Source of the DNA: Longimicrobium terrae
GTDB lineage: Bacteria > Gemmatimonadota > Gemmatimonadetes > Longimicrobiales > Longimicrobiaceae
DNA: 64,000 nucleotides
Direction of reading: 5' to 3'
Assembly: GCF_014202995.1 (NCBI RefSeq)
Contig: NZ_JACHIA010000004.1
Coordinates: forward strand, 310,001 to 374,000
Under the pieces are notes generated by a model. That model was not told the DNA's origin and searched no databases. It saw only the letters and a list, made by a program, of their open reading frames with translations. Below, piece by piece: positions 44,687 through 64,000 of this stretch (its first letter is position 1; each line of letters begins with the position of its first letter). A program made the position numbers and the translations under genes.

Positions 44687-47600
44687 ATGAAACCAGACGG
44701 AACCCTGACCGGCATGACGCTGGCGCAGCGGAGTGAACTCCTGAAGCTGGCGCGGGCGCGCGATCTTGCCCGCCGCGGGTCGGAGCTGCCGCCCATCGGG
44801 CGCGCGGCGCGGGACGGGCGTCTTCCGCTTTCGTTCGCCCAGCAGCGGCTGTGGTTCGTGGAGCAGCTGGGCAACCTGGGCAGCACGTACCACATCCCCC
44901 GGCGCCTGCGGCTGAGCGGGGAGCTGGACCGGGCCGCCCTGGCGCGCGCGCTGGACGCCATTGTGGCGCGGCACGAGGCGCTGCGCACCACGTTCGCGCA
45001 GGTGGACGGCGTGCCGGAGCAGCGCATCGCGCCCGCGGACGCGGGATTCCATCTGGTGGAGTACGATCTGCGCGACCGGGCGGACGCCAACGCGGAACTG
45101 GAGCGGTTGATCGCCGCGGAAATGGCCGCGCCGTTCGATCTGGAGCACGGGCCGCTCATCCGCGCGCGGCTCATCCTGCTGGCCGAGGACGACTGCGTGC
45201 TGGCGCTCACGATGCACCACATCGTCAGCGATGCCTGGTCCATGGGCGTGCTCACCCGCGAGTTGAGCGCGCTGTACGAGGCATTCAAGCGCGGCGAGCC
45301 GGACCCGCTTCCCGAACTCCCCGTGCAGTACGCGGACTACGCGGCGTGGCAGCGGCAGTGGGTGGACGGCGACGTGCTGCGCGATCAGACCGCGTACTGG
45401 ACGCGGATGCTGGCGGGCGCGCCGGAGCTGCTGGACGTGCCCACCGACCGGCCGCGCCCGGCGCGCATGGACCCCGCGGGAGCCATCGTGGGGCTGGCGC
45501 TGGACGAGGAGCTGACGGCGGGGCTCAAGGCGCTGTCTCGCCGGCACGGCACCACGCTCTTCATGACGGTGCTGGCCGGATGGGCCGTGGTGCTTGCGCG
45601 CCTGTCCGGGCGCGAGGACGTGGTCGTCGGCACGCCGTCGGCGGGGCGGGGACGGCGGGAGATCGAGGGGCTGATCGGCTTTTTCGTCAACACGCTCGCG
45701 CTGCGGATGGACCTGTCCGGCGCGCCGACGGTGGCGGAGCTGCTGGGCCGGGTGAAGGCGCGGGCGCTGGAGGCGCAGCAGCATCAGGACATCCCGTTCG
45801 AGCAGGTGGTGGAGCGGGTGGATCCCGTCCGCAGCCTGGCGCACCATCCGCTCTTCCAGGCGCTGTTCGCGTGGCAGAGCGCGACGGAGGGCGGCCGGCA
45901 GCTGTCGCTTTCCGGGGTGGACATGAGCGGCGTGGGCACCGTGGCCGCGCAGGTGAGCGCGACGCTGGACCTGTCGCTCTCGCTGCGGGAGGCGGGCGAC
46001 CGTGTGGTGGGGGGGCTGCGGTACGCCGCGGCGCTCTTTGATCGCGAAACGGTGGAGCGGTACGCGGGCTATCTGCGGCGGGTGCTGGAGCAGATGGCGG
46101 CGGATGATGGCCAGCGCGTCGATCAACTGACGCTGATGCCTGCGGAGGAGCGCGTCCGGGTTCTGGAGGAGTGGAACCAGACGGAAGCCGACTACGCGGG
46201 CCCGGCGTGCATCCACATGCTGTTCGAGGCGCAGGTCGCGCGCACTCCGGATGCCGTGGCGGTGACGTTCGTGGGTGATCATCTCACGTACGCCGAGCTG
46301 GACCAGCGCGCCAACCGCCTTGCCCACCATCTCCGCTCGCTGGGCGTGGGGCCGGAGGTGCGGGTGGGGATCTCGCTGGAGCGCGGCCCGGAGATGATGA
46401 CCGGTCTGCTCGCGATCCTCAAGGCGGGCGGCGCGTACATCCCCATGGACCCGTCGTATCCGGCGGAGCGGCTGGCGTACATGCTGGAAGACAGTGCGCC
46501 CGCCGTCCTCGTCATCAATGGCGGCCAGGGAGCGCAGTCCGGCATCCCGGTGGTCGACCTGGCGGACGCCTCGCCGTGGGCGCATCTGCCCGGCACGCCG
46601 CCCGCTGTCCCGGATCTTACGCCGGACAGCCCGTGCTACGTGATCTACACGTCGGGTTCTACGGGCCGGCCGAAGGGCGTCGTCAACCATCACCGGAGCG
46701 TGGCCAACCTGCTGGCGTGGAGCCAGCAGAGGTGGCAGCTGCAGCCGGGCGAGTCGGTGCTTCAGCGCATCTCGTTCAGCTTCGACGTGTCCGTGCGCGA
46801 GCTGTTCTGGCCGCTCACGGCGGGCGCCCGGATCGTCATGGCCGGCCCCGGCGGGCACGGTGACCCCGATCACGTGGTGGACCTCATCCGTCGCGAAAAG
46901 ATCGGCACGGCGCACCTTCCCGGACTGCTGCGCGCGTTTGTGGAGCATCCGGAGGCGTCGTCGTGCACGTCGCTGGTGCGGGTGATGAACGGCGGCGAGG
47001 CGCTGGCACCGTCAATCGCGCGGCGCTTCGGCGAACTGCTGCCGGATGCGGCGCTGTACCAGATGTACGGTCCGACGGAGACGACCGTGGCCTCATCCGG
47101 GCTGCGGTGGACGCTGGACGTGGAGGGCACCGTCGCGCCCATCGGCCAGCCGATCGGCAACACGAAGATCTACGTCCTGGATGCGCGCGGCGAGCCGGTG
47201 CCGACGGGCGTGGCGGGGGAGATCTGCATCGGCGGGGCGGGTGTGGCGCGGGGCTACCTTGACCGGCCCGAGGCGACGGCGGAGCGCTTCACGGCGGACC
47301 CGTTCTCCCAGCAGCCCGGCGCGCGTCTTTACCGCACGGGCGACGCGGGGCGGTGGCGGGCGGACGGTACGCTCGAGTTCCTGGGCCGCGGCGACGGCCA
47401 GGTAAAGGTGCGCGGCTACCGCATCGAGACCGGCGAGATCGAAACGCGGCTGACGGAACTGCCCGGCGTGCGCGCCGCGGTGGTGATGGCGCGCGAGGAC
47501 ACGGGCGGAGAGAAGCGGCTGGTGGCGTACGTGGTGGGCGACGAAGTCGGCGCGGACGCGCTCCGGACGCATCTGGCCGGGTCGCTGCCGGGATACATGG

Positions 47601-50600
47601 TCCCGGCGGCCTACGTGCGGCTGGAGGAATTCCCGCTGACGCCGAACGGCAAGGTGGACCGCAAGGCGCTTCCCGCTCCGGAGGGCGAAGCGTACACGGC
47701 GCGCGCCTACGAGCCGCCGGCGGGAGATGTGGAGGAGATTCTGGCCGGGATCTGGGCCGAGGTGCTGGGCGTGGAGCGGGTGGGGCGGCGGGACCAGTTC
47801 TTCGACTTGGGCGGCCACTCGCTGCTGGCCGTGCAGGTGATCTCGCGCGTGCGGCAGGCGCTGGGTGTGAAGGTCGCGCTGGGCGAGCTGTTCACGCGCC
47901 CAGTGCTGGCGGAGTTTGCGCGCGGGCTGGAGACGTCCGCGCGCGCGGAGCTGCCGCCCATCGAACGCGCGGACCGGGAAGGCCGCCTCCCGCTGTCGTT
48001 TGCGCAGCAGCGGCTGTGGTTCCTGGAGCAGCTGGGCGATCTGGGCAGCACCTATCACATGCACGCGCGCCTGCGTCTGCGCGGCGAGTTGGACCGCGCG
48101 GCGATGGTGGGCGCGCTGGACGGCCTTGTCGCGCGGCACGAGGCGCTGCGGACGACGTTCGCCGAGGTGGACGGCCTTCCCGAGCAGCGCATCGCCCCGG
48201 CGGACGTCGGGTTCCACTTGGTAGAGCACGACCTGAGCGACCACGCCGTGGACGACGCAACCGGGCTCGCCGACGCACACGCGGAGCTGCGGCGGCTGCT
48301 TGCCGAGGAGGCGGGAACGCGCTTCGACCTGGAGCACGGGCCGCTCATCCGCGGGCGCCTGATCCGGCTGGCGGCGGACGATCACGTGCTGGTGGTGACG
48401 ATGCACCACATCGTCAGCGACGGCTGGTCCATGGGCGTGCTCACCGGGGAACTGTCCGCGCTCTACGCCGCCCGCCACGAGGGGCGCGACGCCGGCCTCG
48501 CGCCGCTGCCGGTGCAGTACGCGGACTATGCGGCGTGGCAGCGGCGGTGGGTGGAAGGCGACATCCTGCGCGAGCAGGCGGACTACTGGACCCGCACGCT
48601 GCGGGGCGCGCCGGAGCTGCTGGCGCTGCCGACGGATTATCCCCGGCCGGCGCAGATGGACCCGCGGGGCGCGCGCCTCAACGTGGCGCTGGATGAACAG
48701 CTCACGGCGGGGCTGGCGGCGCTGTCGCGGCGGCACGGCACCACGCTGTTCATGACGCTGCTGGCGGGATGGGGCGTGGTGCTTTCCCGCCTCTCCGGCC
48801 AGGCGGATGTGGTGATCGGCACGCCGACGGCGGGGCGCGGGCGGCGCGAGATCGAGGGGCTCATCGGCTTCTTCGTCAACACGCTGGCGTTGCGCGTGGA
48901 GCTGTCGGGCGCGCCGACGGTGGCGGAGCTGCTGGAGCGGGTAAAGGTGCGCGCGCTGGAGTCGCAGCATCACCAGGACATCCCCTTTGAGCAGGTGGTG
49001 GAACTGGTTGCGCCCGCGCGCAGCCTGTCGCATTCGCCCCTGTTCCAGGTGATGTTCGCGTGGCAGAACACGCCGCGCGGCGGGCTGGAACTGCCCGGGC
49101 TCACGCTGGGCCGCGTGGACGCCATGGAAGACCGCGGCGTCGCCAAGCAGGACCTGGGGCTCACGCTGGGCGAGGTGAACGGGCGGATCATCGGCAACGT
49201 GACCTACGCCACCTCGCTCTTTACGCACGACACCATGGAGCGGTGGCTCGGCTACCTGCGCCGCGTGCTGGAGGAGATGGTGGCGGATGAGCACCAGCCG
49301 ATCGCGCAGCTCCCCATGCTGCCGCCGGCGGAGCGCGCGCTGGTGCTGGAGGAGTGGAACCGGACGGAGGCGGAGTACGAGAGGGAGTCGCTGGCCCACG
49401 AACTCTTTCAGCGCCAGGCGGAGCGTGCGCCGGATGCCTTGGCGCTGGCGTGCGGCACGGATCACCTCACGTACGCGGAGCTGAACGCGCGCGCGAACCG
49501 TCTCGCGCACCACCTCCGCTCGCTGGGCGTGGGTGCGGACACGCGCGTCGCGATCTCCGTGGAGCGCGGTCCGGAGATGGTCATCGCCCTGCTGGCCGTG
49601 CTCAAGGCGGGCGGCGCGTACGTCCCGCTGGATCCGAACTACCCCGAGCAGCGGCTGCGCTGGATGATGGAGGACAGCGCGCCCGCGCTGCTGCTGACGC
49701 GCGGCTCCCTGGCCGCGCGCTTCGCGGATTCCGGCGTGCCGCTCATCGATCTTGCCGATGACACACCCTGGTCCGGCGCGCCCGCGACCGATCCGGAGCG
49801 CGGCGGACTGCGCCCGGAGCACCCGGCGTACCTGATCTACACCTCCGGCTCCACCGGGCGTCCCAAGGGCGCCATCGTCCAGCACCGCAACGTCGCCGGG
49901 ATGGTGGCGGCGCAGCAGCGCTCTCTGCCGCTGGAGCCGGAGAGCCGCGTGCTGCAGTTCGCCTCGTTCAGCTTCGACGGGCACGTCTACGAAGTGTTCC
50001 TGGCGCTGGCCCGGGGCGCGTCGCTGCACCTGTCCGCCCAGCCGGGCCCGCTCGCGGGCGACGATCTGGTGCGCATCGTGGCGGATGCGGGGATCACGCA
50101 CGCCATCCTCCCGCCCGCCGTGCTGGCCGCGCTTCCGGAGGATGAACGGCTGCCGTCCATCCGCACGCTGATCGTGTCCGGCGACGCGCCGCCCGCGGAG
50201 CTGATGGCCCGCTGGTCGGCCGGGCGCCGGCTGATCAACGGATATGGCCCCACGGAGGCGACGGTCTGCACCACGCTGCACGACTACGTGCCCGGCGGAT
50301 CCGCCGTCCCGCCCATCGGGCGGCCGGTTGCGAACGTCCGCGTGTACCTGCTGGACGCGGCGGGCGGGCCGGTGCCGCTGGGCACGGCGGGCGAGCTGTA
50401 CATCGGCGGAGCGACGGTGGGGCGCGGCTACTGGCGCCGCGCCGCGCTGACAGCCGAGCGCTTTGTCCCCGATCCGTTCGGGGCGGAGCCGGGCGCGCGG
50501 CTGTATCGCACGGGCGACCTGGCGCGGTGGAACGCGGAAGGAGAGCTGGAGTTCGCGGGCCGGGTGGACGCGCAGGTCAAGGTGCGCGGCTTTCGCGTGG

Positions 50601-51201
50601 AGCTGGGCGAGATCGAGGCGCGCCTGCTGGAGCACCCCGGCATTGAGGAAACGGTGGTGGTGGCGAGCCTGGAAGAGGGTGGCGCCGCCAAGCGCCTGGT
50701 GGCGTACTGGGTGGGCGGGGCGGCGGAGCCGGAAGCGCTGCGCACACACCTGCTGGAGCGCCTGCCGGACTACATGGTGCCCGCCGCGTACGTGCGGCTG
50801 GACGCGCTTCCGCTGACGCCCAACGGCAAGGTGGACCGCGCCACGCTCCCCGCGCCGGACGACGACGCCTTTGCGCGGCGCGGCTACGAGGCACCCGTGG
50901 GCGAGCTGGAAAACGCGCTGGCGGCGGTCTGGGCCGAGGTGCTGGGCGTGGAGCGGGTGGGGCGCAACGACGGCTTCTTTGAGCTGGGCGGCCACTCGCT
51001 GCTCGCCGTCACGCTCATCGTTCGCATGCGGGCGCAGGGGCTGCGCGCCGACGTGCGCGCCCTGTTCGCCACGCCCACGCTGGCCGAATTCGCGGCGGCC
51101 CTGGGCACCGCGCCCGAAGAGGTGGCGGTGCCGGCCAACCTGATCCGCACGGCCGCCGCCCGCGCGGCCGCCCCTGACGATGAAGACGTAGAGGTGCTGC
51201 T

Positions 51202-51205
<4 letters not shown>
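44687..51205 (+). CDS. NRPS, two modules: C-A-PCP-C-A-PCP with acidic C-terminal docking tail (line 2)
   Basis: 2172 aa from ATG 44687; the N-terminus (LTGMTLAQRSELLKLARARDL) then matches the docking helix of the other subunits. C1 HHIVSDA (near 177), A1 (651), PCP1 (1042), C2 HHIVSDG (1241), A2 (1717), PCP2 (2101). Codes D-V-R-H-M-G-M-V-A-K and D-G-Y-I-I-S-G-V-C-K are the same as in the gene at 3145, and the DNA of A1 to A2 is nearly identical to it. C1 is different: its segment before about 46070 does not follow the other copy. C2 carries a short insertion (SDHAVDDATGLADAH). PCP2 has the AVTLIVRMR...ADVRALF form that precedes dual E/C domains, so residue 2 should become D on the next protein. 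The end is PDDEDVEVLL, and the stop overlaps the GTG of the next gene. Confidence 0.95.
46070..50850 (+). repeat. Long near-identical duplication, copy 2 (A1-PCP-C-A2)
   Basis: Counterpart of 4530-9300. Protein identity is very high through A1, PCP1, C2 and A2, with long runs of identical bases; the small insertion in C2 and some codon changes show that the copies have started to diverge. Confidence 0.75.
51190..51194 (+). promoter_or_regulatory. Ribosome binding site AGAGG for the GTG start at 51202
   Basis: AGAGG with a 7-base gap to GTG, the same as before 9648. It lies inside the codons for the acidic tail (DVEVLL), so the docking tail and the coupled start share the same bases. Confidence 0.6.
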
Positions 51206-61869
<10,664 letters not shown>

Positions 61870-61917
61870 CGCGGGGCAGGGAGCCGCGCCGGCTCGCCTG
61901 AACCCGGTCCCGCCCAC

Positions 61918-61953
61918 GCAGAGTCAGCAGAGTCGTTTCTCTGCTGACTCTGC
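61918..61953 (+). terminator. 15-bp terminator hairpin after line 2
   Basis: A perfect 15-bp stem (GCAGAGTCAGCAGAG 61918-61932 with 61939-61953), loop TCGTTT, about 50 bases after the TE gene stop. The stem is less GC-rich than the DNA around it, and a pyrimidine-rich TGTCTCT follows. It marks the end of the line 2 transcription unit. Confidence 0.7.
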
Positions 61954-62485
61954 TGTCTCTGGCCAAAGAACATCGGCCCGCTGTTTTCTCGGCCGACCGT
62001 CCGCGCGAGGCCACGGGAATCTGTGGATGACGTGCGATGTCTCGGGCGCCGCTCTCCCGTGCGCATCCACACCTCGTCGGGCGACGGGCTTCTACAGATC
62101 GCGATCGTGATGATGAGGGCGGCCAGGCACCGCATCCACCTGATCGCGATCCCTGAAAGTCTGCGTCGACGGAAAGGCGTGCGATCGAGGGCGGATCGGA
62201 CCCGCGCGGCGGCGTCCGCATCAGCCCATCGCGCGCACGGGGCTGGGAAAGGACGATCGCGCGCCGCGGGATCGGCATCATCCCCCACGGCCCTTAGGCG
62301 CCACGCTGGAGCAGATGCAGGATGCCGCGCCGAAGAAGCCTTTGCGGCGTGTCCGGCCATGCGTCCGGCCGAAAGGTGCGCGCCGGGTACGCGGTGTCCG
62401 GGGCGGGCGGAGGATCGTCCGGCGGCGGGGCGGGGAATCGCGGCGTCCCGGATTGGCCCCTTCGCGCGCGCGGGGGGCGCGCCGG
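61954..62485. other. Intergenic stretch with no convincing gene
   Basis: No open frame here has a recognisable domain. It contains an 8-bp inverted repeat TGTGGATG (62022-62029) / CATCCACA (62064-62071), the palindrome GATCGCGATC at 62097-62106, and the second copy of the 27-bp repeat. Confidence 0.55.
62133..62159. repeat. 27-bp intergenic repeat, copy 2
   Basis: Exact match to 20676-20702. The GATCGCGATC core also occurs alone 45 bases upstream at 62097-62106. Confidence 0.7.
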
Positions 62486-62514
62486 TTGAAGGAAAGTTTT
62501 CCGCCGGTTATAAT
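62486..62514 (+). promoter_or_regulatory. Sigma70-type promoter for the last NRPS gene
   Basis: -35 TTGAAG (62486-62491), 17-base spacer, consensus -10 TATAAT (62509-62514). Layout and spacer resemble the promoter at 20909. Initiation near 62521 gives a leader of about 370 bases before ATG 62892. Confidence 0.75.
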
Positions 62515-62520
62515 GGGGTT

Positions 62521-62891
62521 TCCAAATCCATCCCTCCCCTCCCTCGCCGTGGGTCGTCATCCCGATGCCGAGCCGCCGGTTGGCCGCGCCGGAGTGCCGG
62601 GGCGGGCGCACCGCGCACTGGGCCGACGGCGGTCTCCGGAGGGCGGGCGCGAGGGGCGTGAAGGCGTGCGCTTCGTCTGCTGACATTTCACGCGGGATCT
62701 GCACGGGCGATGCGCGCCGCCCGCCACGCCGCCGTCGCCTACCCGCGAGCCCGGCGTCCGGATACGCGGCCGCCCACGGCGGCCGGGCCGGCGCGCGGGC
62801 AGCGGGTCTTTCCATTCGTCCGGGATGTGTGCCGTCTGATGGACCGAGTCGCTACGCCGCCGGCTGATCTGCTTTCCTACCGAACCGCCTC
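62521..62891 (+). other. Long leader of the last NRPS gene
   Basis: No gene is supported. It holds GCTGACATTT-N6-GGATCT (62679-62700) and GCTGATCTGCTT (62863-62874), both also in the leader at 20944-21467. The second block lies only 17 bases before the ATG here but about 175 bases before it at 21468, so the two leaders differ by an insertion or deletion. Confidence 0.5.
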
Positions 62892-64000
62892 ATGAGCAAC
62901 GACCTGTCGCGCGCGCGCAACCTGTCCCCCGAAGAAAAGCGGGCGCTCCTGGAATCCCTGCTCCGCAAGGAGCCCGCGGGGTCCCGGGTCGCGCCGCTTT
63001 CCTTTTCGCAGCAGCGCCTGTGGTTTCTGGAGGCGCTGGAGGACATGGGCGGCACGTACCACATCCCCATGCGGCTGTACCTGCGGGGGACGCTGGACGT
63101 GGCCGCCCTGCGCCGCGCGCTGGACCGGATCGTGGCCCGGCACGAAGTGCTGCGCACGACGTTCGGCGAGGTGGATGGAAAGCCGGTGCAGCGCATTTCC
63201 GCTCCCGCCCGCTTCGCCCTCGCCGAGCACGACGTGCGCGCCGCCCCGGATCCCCGCGCCGCGCTGGACGCCCTGGTGCGCCAGGACGCGGAAGCGCGCT
63301 TCGACCTGGCGGCGGGCCCGCTCATCCGCGGCGCCCTGGTGCGCGTGGCCGATGACGAGCACGCGCTGCTCATCACCGTGCATCACATCGTCTCCGACGG
63401 CTGGTCCATGGGCGTGTTCGGCGGCGAGCTGAGCGCGCTGTACGAGGCCTTCAGCACGGGCGCGGCGGACCCGCTTCCCGCGCTCCCCACGCAGTACGCG
63501 GACTACGCGGCGTGGCAGCGCCGCCGGGTGGAGGGCGAACTGCTGGAGCGGCAGGCCGGCTTCTGGGAGCGCACGCTGGCGGGCGCGCCGGAGCTGCTGG
63601 AGCTTCCGGCGGACCATCCCCGCCCGGCGCGGCAGGACTACGCGGGCGGCGCTGTTCCGCTCGAGCTGGACGCGGAGCTGAGCGCGGCGCTCAGGGCGCT
63701 GTCGCGGCGCAACGGCACCACGCTGTTCATGACGCTGCTGGCCGGGTGGGCCATCGTCCTCAGCCGTCTTTCCGGGCAGGACGACGTGGTGGTGGGCACC
63801 CCCACCGCCGGGCGCGACCGGCGTGAGATCGAGGGGCTGATCGGCTTCTTCGTGCACACGCTGGCGCTGCGCGTGGAATTGTCCGGCGCGCCCACCGTGG
63901 CGGAGGTGCTGGCCCAGGTGCGCACGCGGGCGCTGGAGGCGCAGCAGAACCAGGACATCCCCTTTGAGCAGGTGGTGGAGCGGGTGCGCCCGGTGCGCAG
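62892..64000 (+). CDS. NRPS, partial at 3' end: N-terminal C domain
   Basis: Open from ATG 62892 (CCTCATGAGC, no Shine-Dalgarno) to the right edge, 369 complete codons. A short N-terminal segment (LSPEEKRALLESLLRKE) leads into a C domain: LSFSQQRLWFLEALEDMG, HHIVSDGWSMGVF near residue 167, TPTAGRDRREIEGLIGFFVHTLALR, and QNQDIPFEQVVERVRPVR at the edge. The N-terminal segment is unlike the LTLAERRxLL docking helix of the other subunits, so this may be the first protein of a third assembly line. The start follows a strong promoter and a terminator, which agrees. FFVHTLALR replaces the FFVNTLALR seen in nearly every other C domain here. Confidence 0.9.
   Translation, partial: MSNDLSRARNLSPEEKRALLESLLRKEPAGSRVAPLSFSQQRLWFLEALEDMGGTYHIPMRLYLRGTLDVAALRRALDRIVARHEVLRTTFGEVDGKPVQRISAPARFALAEHDVRAAPDPRAALDALVRQDAEARFDLAAGPLIRGALVRVADDEHALLITVHHIVSDGWSMGVFGGELSALYEAFSTGAADPLPALPTQYADYAAWQRRRVEGELLERQAGFWERTLAGAPELLELPADHPRPARQDYAGGAVPLELDAELSAALRALSRRNGTTLFMTLLAGWAIVLSRLSGQDDVVVGTPTAGRDRREIEGLIGFFVHTLALRVELSGAPTVAEVLAQVRTRALEAQQNQDIPFEQVVERVRPVR

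Noticed and set aside
61918-61953. Attachment site or insertion-sequence end
   Set aside because: It is a simple stem-loop just after a stop codon with no transposase, integrase or target duplication nearby; terminator is the simpler reading.
62023-62867. Possible small genes in the second large gap, on either strand
   Set aside because: No domain or start signal; the only likeness to the first gap comes from translating the shared 27-bp repeat.

Overview
The window is almost entirely nonribosomal peptide synthetase (NRPS) DNA on the + strand, with very high G+C (above 70% by eye) and strong third-position GC bias. It holds eight NRPS genes, six complete and two cut by the window edges, with about 18 complete extension modules (condensation C, adenylation A, carrier PCP) and two terminal thioesterases (TE). 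The organism is a high-GC Gram-negative-type bacterium rich in secondary metabolism. The protein style fits Longimicrobium-like Gemmatimonadota, myxobacteria or a similar group, but nothing here fixes the phylum: there is no rRNA, tRNA or housekeeping gene.

Layout. Assembly line 1 (left, incomplete): a partial gene ending C-A-PCP (1-2960), a two-module gene (3145-9651) and a three-module gene ending in TE (9648-20237), then a perfect 19-bp terminator hairpin (20340-20380) and a 1.2-kb gap. Assembly line 2 (complete to its TE): a four-module gene (21468-34370), a three-module gene (34471-44145), a two-module gene (44687-51205) and a three-module gene with TE (51202-61869), then a 15-bp terminator hairpin and a 1.0-kb gap. 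A third NRPS gene starts at 62892 and runs off the right edge.

How the genes work together. C-terminal and N-terminal tails fall into two matching sets. One set is a helical tail of the form DAQLAQ(F/V)DPxE(L/M) facing an N-terminal LTLAERRxLL-type helix (1 to 2, 4 to 5, 5 to 6). The other is an acidic PDDEDVEV tail facing a TubC-like N-terminal docking domain (2 to 3, 6 to 7). The second set coincides with 4-nt GTGA gene overlaps. By hand-read specificity codes, both lines end in the same order: X1, X2, X3 (made D by a dual epimerization/condensation domain), Asn. They then diverge to D-Val-Gly in line 1 and D-Thr-(Ser-like unknown) in line 2. Line 2 would make a 12-residue peptide if it is linear and self-contained.

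The two lines are paralogous and mosaic. Gene 2 looks like a chimera of the start of gene 4 and the body of gene 6. Genes 3 and 7 are close homologues whose second and third A domains have been replaced. Two homologous sigma70-type promoters (TTGAAG-N17-TATACT and TTGAAG-N17-TATAAT) with unusually long leaders precede gene 4 and gene 8. No tailoring enzyme, MbtH-like protein, phosphopantetheinyl transferase, transporter or regulator is visible.
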